Source: a bacterium
GTDB taxonomy: Bacteria; 4484-113; JAFGCY01
Assembly (NCBI GenBank): GCA_020440605.1
Contig: JAGRNT010000014.1
Location: 1 to 63,220 of the forward strand
Reading direction: 5' to 3'
DNA length: 63,220 bases
Each line of letters begins with the position of its first letter. Position 1 is the first letter of the stretch. The position numbers and the translations under genes are program-made. Under the pieces are notes generated by a model. The model did not search any database and was not told the DNA's origin. It saw nothing but the letters and a program-made list of their open reading frames with translations. Below are positions 26,167-33,382 of the stretch, piece by piece.

Positions 26167-28185
26167 ATGCGATTCTCCGCCATTGCGATGTACTGGGCCG
26201 GCATGCTGGCATGCCTGGCCTGCGCCGCCTGCTCCGGATCCGCTTCAACTCCGCAGGGAAATGCCGTGCCTGGCTCCCGCCTGCAGCTGCCCGTGAGCGG
26301 CTTCCCCGGATTGCCGGATGCAGTTGATGACAACGCTCTTCATCTGCATAGATCACCCAGTGAGCAGGGCTATCCCTTTGATGGTATCGACCGCAGCGCT
26401 GACAGCGGCGGTGGGAACCACCCGGTGCCGGCTACGGCGGCCTATGCCCTTGAGCCCCTGGCTGGCGGCAGTGCCTGGGCGCGCTACAGTTTCAGTCTGC
26501 CATTCGGTGAACTGCCATCCCGCTTCCGCGTGCATGTCTGCGACGAGGCGAATGTCGGCAACGCGCTGGCCCCGAGCCTGCCCTACTGGATCGGTGTGGC
26601 GCATTACGAATCCGCCCGCTGGCAATGGTTCGGCCCCTACAGCTCGTTTGAGGCGGATGCCTACCTGCCGGCCGGCCTCGGGGACCAGTATCTCAGCCCG
26701 CTGCAGCATGTGCACCTGCTGCTGCTGGGCTATGCCCCGCCGGGTGCCGTGCCCGTCAATCCAGCCATTGTCAACGGGACCATGTATACCGATGGCATCG
26801 GTGGCAACCAGGCTCCCGCGGCCTTCCTCACGGCAACGCCGGAGAAGGGGCCGCTGGGCACGCTAGTGGACCTGGATGCCACGCAGTCCATGGACCCGGA
26901 TGGCAGTATCGTTGACTACGCCTGGGATCTGGACGGCGACAACCTCTTCGGCGAGCCCGGGCAGGAGGCCGCCGCCCAGGGACTGGCAACGCTCAGCTTC
27001 AGCCTGCCGCACCCCGGGCGCTGGAACATCACGGTGCAGGTCCAGGATGATGAAGGTGCGCTGGCCGCCTTCGCGGCGGAAGTGACCTGCACGGGCTGGC
27101 TGACCATGGATCTCAGCAAGTCCCTCTCCGCCACGAACATCGGCTTCAGCCTGCGTGAGATCAACGGCTACCCGGCGGCGGTCTACCAGCAGGATTCGAA
27201 GCTCATCTACGCGGTTGCCGCCACACCATTCGGCACCGATCCCGGGGACTGGCAGCATGTCGTGGTGGAGGACGGCAGCAACGGCTATCCCGGCGAGAAC
27301 GCCTCGCTGGCGAACATCAACGGCCGTCCCGCCATCGCCTGGGGCCAGAATCCCCCGCCGCACGACCTGGTCTACAGCCATGCCAGCACGCCCCAGGGCA
27401 GCAGCGCAGCGGACTGGCAGAGCATCACGGTGGATGACTACGCCGGCTGGATTGGCAACGAATGTGATCTGGAACTGGTGAACGGCTTCCCGGCGATTGC
27501 CTATGATGACATCACGAACACCGGGCTGCGCTATGCGGTCTCGGACGACCAGTACGGAGCCAGCGGCTGGACCGTCGTTCGCGCTGACAACCACGAACGC
27601 AGCGGCAGCCTGCCAAGCGTCGGGGTGTTTGACGGCAGCCCGGTGATCCTCCATAACCGCTGGGATGAGGCGGGACTCAAGGGCCGGGTCTCACTGATGC
27701 GCTCCTCCACCACAAGTGGCAGTTCGCAGTTTGACTGGAGCGAGCTGTTCGAGCTCAGTGATCCGGTGGACCGGCTGATTCCCGGCAACATGGTGGATCA
27801 GGCCGGAGGTGTCGGCTTCAGCTATGCCAGGCAGCACGGTATCACTGACACCTTCACGCTGGAGTACCGCTGGCTCGACCCCGACACCACGATCCTGCAT
27901 GGAGCAGCGCTCGGCGACATCGTGCTCGACGGGCATGTGCCGCTGCTCTGTTACACGCCCGCCGGTCCCGGGATCATGTACTTCACCGGGGACTACAAGC
28001 TGTACTTCGCCCACAGCGGCGAAACCGACGGCTCCGGCGTCTGGCAGCATGAAAAGATTGACAACATCCAGTCCTGGCCCTCGCACCACATCCAGATGGA
28101 CCTGCAGACGATCAACGGCCAGCCCTGCGCCCTCTACACGGACGAGGCTGAGCAGAGCGTACGCTATGCGGTGCGCTTCGACTGA
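26167..28185 (+). CDS. PKD-domain lipoprotein with propeller-like repeats
   Basis: The 672-residue protein has a signal peptide with a poor lipobox (LACAAC, Cys22). After an Ig-like region comes one PKD domain (about 215-310; SMDPDGSIVDYAWDLDGDN) and then repeats with the NG-x-P-A-(I/V)-A-Y signature (INGYPAAVYQQD, INGRPAIAWGQN, VNGFPAIAYDD, INGQPCALYTDE), each probably one blade of a beta-propeller. It parallels the protein at 10446, which has two PKD domains. The start has a strong GGAGGAGG. The 3' end overlaps the convergent HAD gene by 22 bp. Confidence 0.85.
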   Translation: MRFSAIAMYWAGMLACLACAACSGSASTPQGNAVPGSRLQLPVSGFPGLPDAVDDNALHLHRSPSEQGYPFDGIDRSADSGGGNHPVPATAAYALEPLAGGSAWARYSFSLPFGELPSRFRVHVCDEANVGNALAPSLPYWIGVAHYESARWQWFGPYSSFEADAYLPAGLGDQYLSPLQHVHLLLLGYAPPGAVPVNPAIVNGTMYTDGIGGNQAPAAFLTATPEKGPLGTLVDLDATQSMDPDGSIVDYAWDLDGDNLFGEPGQEAAAQGLATLSFSLPHPGRWNITVQVQDDEGALAAFAAEVTCTGWLTMDLSKSLSATNIGFSLREINGYPAAVYQQDSKLIYAVAATPFGTDPGDWQHVVVEDGSNGYPGENASLANINGRPAIAWGQNPPPHDLVYSHASTPQGSSAADWQSITVDDYAGWIGNECDLELVNGFPAIAYDDITNTGLRYAVSDDQYGASGWTVVRADNHERSGSLPSVGVFDGSPVILHNRWDEAGLKGRVSLMRSSTTSGSSQFDWSELFELSDPVDRLIPGNMVDQAGGVGFSYARQHGITDTFTLEYRWLDPDTTILHGAALGDIVLDGHVPLLCYTPAGPGIMYFTGDYKLYFAHSGETDGSGVWQHEKIDNIQSWPSHHIQMDLQTINGQPCALYTDEAEQSVRYAVRFD

Positions 28186-28820
28186 GCCTGCCAGTCCCGC
28201 AGCAGTCCGGCCAGCTCGCTGACGCTGTGCGCCTGCAGTGCGCAGTCCGTGAGTGAGGCTGCGCCGTAGCCGTACATTGCGGCAATGAAAGGCAGGCCGT
28301 TGTCAGCGGCGGCCTGGCGGTCCTGCGGCGTGTCCCCCACCAGAATGATGTTGCCAAACCCACTGTCCTGCCGCAGCCGCGCCATCGCCACGCTCTTTGA
28401 TGTGTCATCATGGCCGCTTTCCAGCAGTCCGAAATGATTGCTGATCCCGGTCGATTCCAGCACGGTGCTGATGTATTCCTGGCTGCCGTTGGAGCAGACC
28501 GCCAGCTCGGAGCCCGCGTTGCGCAGTCCGGCCAGCAGTTCCGGGATGCCCGCGAACAGCTTGGCACTGCTCCTGATCCCGGCCCGCTCCAGCCGGCGCA
28601 CCGTCAGGCGGGTGGCCTCCAGTTCCTCCGCTGCCAGCTGCGGGAACATCGCGCGCACCAGGTCGCCGATGCCACGGCCGATGAACTCGAGGATCTCTGC
28701 CTCCGCCGGCTGCGGATGCCCGTGTTCCCCTGCCGCGCCGAGAATCGCGGCAACGACGACCGGCGCAGTGCGGTAGAGCGTTCCATCCAGGTCGAAGACT
28801 ATCAGGCTGCTGACTTGCAT
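28164..28820 (-). CDS. HAD-superfamily phosphatase (Gph-like)
   Basis: A 218-residue haloacid dehalogenase-type hydrolase. It has motif I DLDGTLYRT with the nucleophile Asp, motif II (CSNGS), a Lys in the motif III region (TSKSVAM) and motif IV GDTPQDRQAA; a helical cap lies between motifs I and II. Phosphoglycolate phosphatase and related sugar or nucleotide phosphatases have this layout, but the substrate is open. The ATG at 28820 is used; a TTG at 28835 overlaps a TATAAT hexamer that probably drives the gene with a leader of about 8 nt. Confidence 0.9.
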   Translation of the reverse strand: MQVSSLIVFDLDGTLYRTAPVVVAAILGAAGEHGHPQPAEAEILEFIGRGIGDLVRAMFPQLAAEELEATRLTVRRLERAGIRSSAKLFAGIPELLAGLRNAGSELAVCSNGSQEYISTVLESTGISNHFGLLESGHDDTSKSVAMARLRQDSGFGNIILVGDTPQDRQAAADNGLPFIAAMYGYGAASLTDCALQAHSVSELAGLLRDWQAQSKRTA

Positions 28821-28917
28821 GCTGCGGTCCGGCAATTATAGGCCCGTGCCCGCTGCGCCAATTGTCAACACCGCATCAGGCATTTCTCAGGAAATTCTCA
28901 GGAAGCCCGTTTGCGCG

Positions 28918-28953
28918 TTGTCAAGGCCTATAGTCCCCGCCATATGCGCATAT
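28918..28953 (+). promoter_or_regulatory. Promoter region with perfect palindrome
   Basis: A -35-like TTGTCA (28918-28923) is followed 17 nt later by CATATG, which overlaps the perfect 12-bp palindrome ATATGCGCATAT (28942-28953). The -10 match is weak, so the exact start is uncertain, but the palindrome could be an operator for the 70-residue gene. Confidence 0.4.
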
Positions 28954-28977
28954 CAATCCAATATGCAGGAGAAACAT

Positions 28978-29190
28978 ATGATCGGACAGCTTGGATCACA
29001 GAATTCATTCGGAGACGAGGTCTGGCGCGAATACCTCGGGCATGCGAACACGAGGATCAACGCCGGCGGTGCCAGCTTCCACCCCGTCGTGTTCCTCGGC
29101 TTCGTGGATGGCTACGTCTGCTGGAAGAACACTGACCAGAACGTCACGTTCTACAAGAAGGACGAGGTCGACTACATCCAGTTCGAGTAG
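28978..29190 (+). CDS. Small protein of 70 residues, function unknown
   Basis: The ATG at 28978 is preceded by AGGAG with about 7-nt spacing. The product (MIGQLGSQNSFGDEVWREYL...) is soluble, rich in aromatic residues, and ends acidic (DEVDYIQFE). It has alternating strand-like segments (HPVVFLGFVDGYVCWK, NVTFYKKDEV) that could form a small beta-barrel. A longer in-frame extension upstream lacks coding character. I recognise no family. Its own promoter region and Shine-Dalgarno support a real gene. Confidence 0.65.
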   Translation: MIGQLGSQNSFGDEVWREYLGHANTRINAGGASFHPVVFLGFVDGYVCWKNTDQNVTFYKKDEVDYIQFE

Positions 29191-29206
29191 AACTCCCCAT
29201 GATAAG

Positions 29207-29234
29207 CAAAAGGGGCGGGCCGTGGCCCGCCCCT
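29207..29234 (-). terminator. Rho-independent terminator of the GyrI-like gene
   Basis: An 11-bp perfect stem (AGGGGCGGGCC, 29211-29221, with GGCCCGCCCCT, 29224-29234) is followed on the minus strand by TTTTGCTTAT. On the plus strand it could also stop transcripts of the 70-residue gene, but there is no T-tract in that direction. Confidence 0.8.
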
Positions 29235-29259
29235 GTTCAGGTCTCCGTCAGCTCAGGAC

Positions 29260-30141
29260 CTAGTGGTCGTGGCCGCTGTGGTCATGGCCGCTGTGGTCAT
29301 CGTCGTCGTCCATGTCGTCATCATCGTCCATGTCGTCGTCATCCATGTCATCATCCATGCCGAGCGCGGCCTCGAGGGCATCGTCGTCAACCGGAATGAA
29401 GATGTCCATCAGCATGTTGCCATTTTCATCCGGCATGCCCATGTGATGCTCACCGGCGGGGCTGTGCATCACCTCGACATCCGCCATCGCCAGCCAGGTG
29501 TAGGCCGCCATCCAGGTCATGCCCGGATCGGGGCCGAAGTGGCGGAACACGGCATACTCGGCCGCCGGCACGGTGTAGGCGAACAGCGGATCCTGGACCG
29601 CACCGCCCTCCGGCATGCTGAAGGCTACGTAGATTTCGGATTCACCGGTCACATCGGCAGCGGCATCAGGCAGCACACTGCCGGTCATCGTATTGTCGCT
29701 CAGCAGGCCCTGGGCCGCACCGAGCTCGAACAGCTGGCCGTAGGCCGCGCCGAAGTCGCCGCCGATGGTGTGCTTCAGGCAGACCATCGTGTGCTCCGGG
29801 CCATCCATCTCACGCACGCTCAGCCCGCCCATCATCTCCAGCGCACCTTCGGTGGCCGCATGGCAGGCCTCGCAGAGCATGCCGGGGTCATCGCACTCGG
29901 GGCACATCCCGACCGCCATGTTGCCGAGGATCTGCATCGCCATCGGCTTGCAGTGGGCGCAGAGTCCGCCCTCCATCCCGCAGCCGGGGCAGGCCGCAGC
30001 CTCCATCGCCTGGCCATGGCCCTCATGCATTTCCATGCCACCTTCGTGATGCTCAGCCAGCGCCGAGCCTGACAGGGAGAGGGAGAGCACAAGGCCACCG
30101 AGGCCCGCGAGCATGCTGCGTGTCAGAAGCATTCGATCCAT
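29260..30141 (-). CDS. Secreted GyrI-like domain protein with Cys pairs and Asp/His tail
   Basis: The 293-residue protein has a signal peptide ending ALA, a His/Met-rich stretch (EHHEGGMEMHEGHGQAM), then four CxxC pairs (CPGC, CAHC, CPEC, CEAC; about 50-97) typical of zinc ribbons. Residues about 105-255 resemble the GyrI/AraC effector-binding fold (AAYGQLFELGAAQGL, EYAVFRHFGPDPG, LMDIFIPVDD). The tail is almost pure Asp with Met, ending HSGHDHSGHDH. Three regions could bind metal, so an exported metal-binding or metallochaperone role is plausible but unproven. The ATG at 30141 has GAGGTGG 7 nt upstream; the one at 30147 is too close to it. Confidence 0.8.
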   Translation of the reverse strand: MDRMLLTRSMLAGLGGLVLSLSLSGSALAEHHEGGMEMHEGHGQAMEAAACPGCGMEGGLCAHCKPMAMQILGNMAVGMCPECDDPGMLCEACHAATEGALEMMGGLSVREMDGPEHTMVCLKHTIGGDFGAAYGQLFELGAAQGLLSDNTMTGSVLPDAAADVTGESEIYVAFSMPEGGAVQDPLFAYTVPAAEYAVFRHFGPDPGMTWMAAYTWLAMADVEVMHSPAGEHHMGMPDENGNMLMDIFIPVDDDALEAALGMDDDMDDDDMDDDDDMDDDDDHSGHDHSGHDH

Positions 30142-30188
30142 TTCCATTCCACCTCATTTGGACTGATAGTAAGAATATCCAGCAAGGC

Positions 30189-30194
30189 ATTATA
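30189..30194 (-). promoter_or_regulatory. -10 TATAAT of the GyrI-like gene
   Basis: Minus-strand TATAAT lies about 48 nt upstream of the start at 30141, giving a leader with a Shine-Dalgarno sequence. No good -35 is visible. Confidence 0.45.
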
Positions 30195-30237
30195 CGGTGC
30201 AAAGTCAATTCGGAACTGAATAGTCCGAATGGAGCAA

Positions 30238-30666
30238 CTAGGCCCCGTAGTCGTTGCGCTGGGCGGGATCCTCACTGAAGTACTGCACGAACTCCCATTC
30301 ATTGCCATCACTGTCCGTGTAGTACAGCCGGGCGCGATGCGGATGCGGATCCGCCTGGAAGCCCTCGCTGTAGCCCGCCGCCTGCAGGCGCTGATGCACG
30401 GCAGCGACATCATCCACAACGATCCCGATGTGGTTGATCCCGACTCCACGGTAGCGTGTCCGCCCCGCCGCATCCGGATCCGTTGCCTGTTCCAGCGCAA
30501 TGTACGTCTCGTCATCCCCGAGATGCAGCCAGGGCCGCTGATTCGGTCCCGCCATGCTCAGGCCGCGACCCCGTATGCGCCAGCCGGGGATCGCCGTTGT
30601 CAGGAAGCGCACGGCCTCATCCAGGTCTCGCACCGTGATGTTGGCATGTTCAACGTAGGCAGCCAT
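30238..30666 (-). CDS. VOC-superfamily (glyoxalase-like) protein
   Basis: A 142-residue single-domain protein of the vicinal-oxygen-chelate fold. Two beta-alpha-beta-beta-beta units are visible: EHANITVRDLDEAVRFLTTAIPGW at the N-terminus and NHIGIVVDDVAAVHQRL in the middle, closing with ARLYYTDSDGNEWEFVQYF. Likely metal ligands are His8, His76 and Glu near the end, the usual positions. Such proteins include glyoxalase I, antibiotic-resistance binding proteins and dioxygenases; the substrate is unknown. It has a TAGGAT hexamer exactly 6 nt before the ATG and no Shine-Dalgarno sequence. It diverges from the CDF transporter gene with 40 bp between starts. Confidence 0.88.
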   Translation of the reverse strand: MAAYVEHANITVRDLDEAVRFLTTAIPGWRIRGRGLSMAGPNQRPWLHLGDDETYIALEQATDPDAAGRTRYRGVGINHIGIVVDDVAAVHQRLQAAGYSEGFQADPHPHRARLYYTDSDGNEWEFVQYFSEDPAQRNDYGA

Positions 30667-30672
30667 GCCCTG

Positions 30673-30705
30673 ATCCTAGCCCAAGGCAGGCCACTACAAT
30701 GTAGT
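30673..30705. promoter_or_regulatory. Divergent leaderless promoters with shared palindrome
   Basis: Minus-strand TAGGAT (plus 30673-30678) serves the VOC gene and plus-strand TACAAT (30695-30700) the CDF gene; each ends exactly 6 nt from its start codon. The palindrome ACTACA-A-TGTAGT (30693-30705) overlaps the CDF -10 and ends 1 nt before its ATG, so a bound repressor would block the transporter gene and perhaps both. Confidence 0.55.
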
Positions 30706-30706
30706 A

Positions 30707-31654
30707 ATGGCCTCCGGCTCGAAGAAAGTCATCTATGCCGCACTTGCCGGCAACGCGCTGATCGCGGTCACGAAATTCACGGCGGCTGCCATCACCGGCA
30801 GTTCGGCGATGCTCTCCGAGGGCATCCACTCGCTGGTGGACACCGGCAACCAGGTGCTGCTGCTCTATGGCCTGAAGCGCTCGGTACGTCCGGCTGACAG
30901 GGAGTTCCCCTTCGGCTACGGCAAGGAGGTCTACTTCTGGAGCTTCGTCGTGGCCATCCTGATTTTCGCCGTCGGTGCCGGAGTATCACTCTATGAGGGC
31001 ATCCACAACCTGCTGCAGCCCGGTGAGCACGGTGATCCGCGGCTCAACTACATAGTGCTGGGCTTCGCCTTCCTGTTCGAGGGCTTTGCCTTCACCATGG
31101 CACTGCGTGAATTCAACCGCTCACGGGATGGCCGCAACGTCTGGCAGATGATCCGCGGCAGCAAGGACCCGACCCTGTTCGTGGTGCTGTTCGAAGACAG
31201 CGCGGCCATGGCCGGCATCGTCGTGGCCTTCCTCGGCGTACTGCTCACGAGCCTGACCCACAACCCCTTATGGGACAGCGGGGCCTCGATCGTGATCGGA
31301 CTGATCCTCGCCGCCGTTGCCATTCTGCTGGCGCTCGAGACCAAGGGCCTGCTGATCGGCGAGAGCGCTGACCCCGAGGTGGTCAGGGGCATAAGTGAGA
31401 TCGCCGAGCTGCAGCCGGAGGTGCTGCATGTCAACGAAGTGCTGACGATGCACATCGGTCCGCAGTACGTGCTTGTCAACCTGAGTGTGGAATTCCGTGA
31501 CGACTGCGTCGCCGACCAGATCGAGCGGGCCATTGCGCGCATCGACCGCAGCCTGCGCCACCGCTTCCCGGATGTGCGCCGCGTGTTCATTGAAGCTGAA
31601 TCCCGGCTCAGCCGCCAGCTGCGCAGTGAGGAGCAAGCGGCCGAGGGCCACTGA
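30707..31654 (+). CDS. Cation diffusion facilitator family transporter
   Basis: The 315-residue inner-membrane protein exports divalent metal ions by proton antiport. It shows the CDF signature in helix II (SEGIHSLVDTGNQ; His-x-x-x-Asp), the matching metal site in helix V (FEDSAAMAG), about six membrane helices, and a C-terminal cytoplasmic domain (about 215-300). The presence of His and Asp in the helix II site is usual for zinc transporters, though iron and manganese exporters vary at the same place; the metal is therefore not fixed. It starts without leader or Shine-Dalgarno sequence. Confidence 0.93.
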   Translation: MASGSKKVIYAALAGNALIAVTKFTAAAITGSSAMLSEGIHSLVDTGNQVLLLYGLKRSVRPADREFPFGYGKEVYFWSFVVAILIFAVGAGVSLYEGIHNLLQPGEHGDPRLNYIVLGFAFLFEGFAFTMALREFNRSRDGRNVWQMIRGSKDPTLFVVLFEDSAAMAGIVVAFLGVLLTSLTHNPLWDSGASIVIGLILAAVAILLALETKGLLIGESADPEVVRGISEIAELQPEVLHVNEVLTMHIGPQYVLVNLSVEFRDDCVADQIERAIARIDRSLRHRFPDVRRVFIEAESRLSRQLRSEEQAAEGH

Positions 31655-31658
31655 GCTT

Positions 31659-31691
31659 CTTCACGGAATCTTCACGCGGGCTTCCTATAAT
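31659..31691 (+). promoter_or_regulatory. Promoter with 11-nt direct repeats (PHO-box-like)
   Basis: Three consecutive 11-nt units begin CTTCACG (31659), CTTCACG (31670) and CTTCCTA (31681); the last contains the -10 TATAAT (31686-31691). Directly repeated TTCAC motifs at an 11-nt period just upstream of the -10 are characteristic of PhoB/PhoP boxes in several phyla. Binding by such a regulator is inference. Confidence 0.45.
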
Positions 31692-31731
31692 GCCGACATC
31701 CGGCCGCGAGAGCGGCAATTGCGGAGGAAGC

Positions 31732-33372
31732 ATGCGTACTTTCCCGCAGGGCATCATGCTCCTGCTGACGGCACTGCTGCTGCTGGGTTCCTGCGTGGAC
31801 AGGGACTCCGCTGATTCCGGTGCGGGCACCGCGCCCACCACCAGGGGCGGGCGCTTTGCCGGCGTCAGTCTCACGATCATTTCCGGCAGTGAGAATGAGG
31901 GTCTGGAACCGCTGATCCAGCGCTTCGCCGCTGATAACGGTGCCAGCATCAGCATGCAGTACAAGGGCAGCGTTGACATCATGCTCGAGCTGGCCCAGGG
32001 CAGCGGCATGCCCTACGATGCGGTCTGGCCGGCCAACTCGCTGTGGATCAGCCTCGGCGACAGCCAGCGCGTCGTGAAGCACTCTGAGAGCATCATGCGC
32101 TCCCCGGTGGTGCTGGGCGTCAAGCGCAGTGTGGCCGAAAGGCTCGGCTGGGTCGGCTCCGAGGTCCGTGTGCAGGACATCCTCGATGCCGCGGAATCCG
32201 GCGAGCTGCGCTTCGGGATGACGAGTGCCACCCAGAGCAATTCCGGAGCCAGCGCCTACATCGGCTATCTCTACGCCTTCGCCGGCCAGCCCGAGGTGCT
32301 GACCCTGGAGCAGCTTGACGACCCGCAGCTGCAGGACCGCATCCGCCGCATCCTCGGCAGCGTGCAGCGCTCCAGCGGTTCCAGCGGCTGGCTGAAGGAC
32401 AGCTTCCTCGAGCGCTATGACAGCCTGGATGCGATGGTCAACTACGAGGCGCTGGTGATCGAGGCCAACCAGGATCTGCAGCGCCGCAACATGGAAACCC
32501 TGTATGCGGTGTATCCCGTGGACGGACTGGCGATCGCCGACAGTCCGCTGGGATTTGTCAGCAGGGGTGACAGCCGCCGCGAGGAGCTGTTCCTCGCCCT
32601 GCAGGAATACCTGCTGTCCTCAGAGGTGCAGCAGGAGATCCTCGCCGCCGGCCGACGCACGGGCCTGCTCGGACTGAATCCCGAGAGCGTTGACAGGACT
32701 GTCTTCAACCCGGACTGGGGCATAGATGCCACCCGCACGATCAGTCCGATCCGCTTCCCCGCTGAGGACGTGCTGCGCCGGGCCCTGGACCTCTACCAGG
32801 TGACCTTCCGCAAGCCCAGCTTCACCGTCTATGCGCTGGACTACAGCGGCAGCATGGAGGGCGAGGGCCTGGCCGAGATGAAGCGCGCGATGCGCACCCT
32901 GCTGGACAGCGAGCTGTCCAAGAAGTACCTGCTGCAGCCCACGGAGCGCGACGTGAGCGTGGTGATCCCGTTTGACGACCGCCTGCTGGCGGAGTGGATC
33001 GTCAATGGCAACGACTCGCAGGAGCTCAGCGGCCTGCTGCGGGAGATTGAGCAGTTCCAGGGCGGTGGCAACACGAACATCTATGCCCCGGTGGCGCGCG
33101 GGGTGGAACTGATCCGCGAACTCGGCGGCAGCGAGCGGCACTTCCCGGCCGTGATCCTGCTCACCGACGGCCAGAGCAATGAGGGCAGCTTCGCCGCCCT
33201 GCGCGCGGAGCTCGATGACAACGGCATGCACAGCGTGCCGGTGTTCAGCATCCTGTTCGGTGCCGCCAGCGAGGAGCAGCTCAGCGAGATCAGCGATTAC
33301 AGCGGCGGCCGCGTCTTCGACGGCAAGAAGGACCTCGTGAAGGCCTTCCGCCAGGCCAAGGGTTACAACTAG
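31732..33372 (+). CDS. Lipoprotein with substrate-binding and von Willebrand A domains
   Basis: The 546-residue protein has lipobox LGSC (Cys21). Residues about 40-330 form a periplasmic substrate-binding domain (LTIISGSENEGLEPLIQRFA, GMPYDAVWPANSLWI, TSATQSNSGASAYIGYLYAF) of the PstS/ModA type. From about 370 there is a VWA domain with an intact metal-ion adhesion site: YSGSMEGEG (D-x-S-x-S at ALDYSGSM), GGGNTNIY and LTDGQSNEG. GGAGG precedes the ATG at 31732. The next gene, 10 bp downstream, encodes a related binding domain without VWA. The pair may sense a ligand and pass a signal through VWA contact with a partner; the ligand is unknown. Confidence 0.88.
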   Translation: MRTFPQGIMLLLTALLLLGSCVDRDSADSGAGTAPTTRGGRFAGVSLTIISGSENEGLEPLIQRFAADNGASISMQYKGSVDIMLELAQGSGMPYDAVWPANSLWISLGDSQRVVKHSESIMRSPVVLGVKRSVAERLGWVGSEVRVQDILDAAESGELRFGMTSATQSNSGASAYIGYLYAFAGQPEVLTLEQLDDPQLQDRIRRILGSVQRSSGSSGWLKDSFLERYDSLDAMVNYEALVIEANQDLQRRNMETLYAVYPVDGLAIADSPLGFVSRGDSRREELFLALQEYLLSSEVQQEILAAGRRTGLLGLNPESVDRTVFNPDWGIDATRTISPIRFPAEDVLRRALDLYQVTFRKPSFTVYALDYSGSMEGEGLAEMKRAMRTLLDSELSKKYLLQPTERDVSVVIPFDDRLLAEWIVNGNDSQELSGLLREIEQFQGGGNTNIYAPVARGVELIRELGGSERHFPAVILLTDGQSNEGSFAALRAELDDNGMHSVPVFSILFGAASEEQLSEISDYSGGRVFDGKKDLVKAFRQAKGYN

Positions 33373-33382
33373 GAGGGATCGG

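Noticed and set aside
30693..30705. BlaI/CopY operator as a firm assignment
   Set aside because: The central spacer is 1 bp rather than 2 and no such repressor gene is in the window; kept only as a palindrome.
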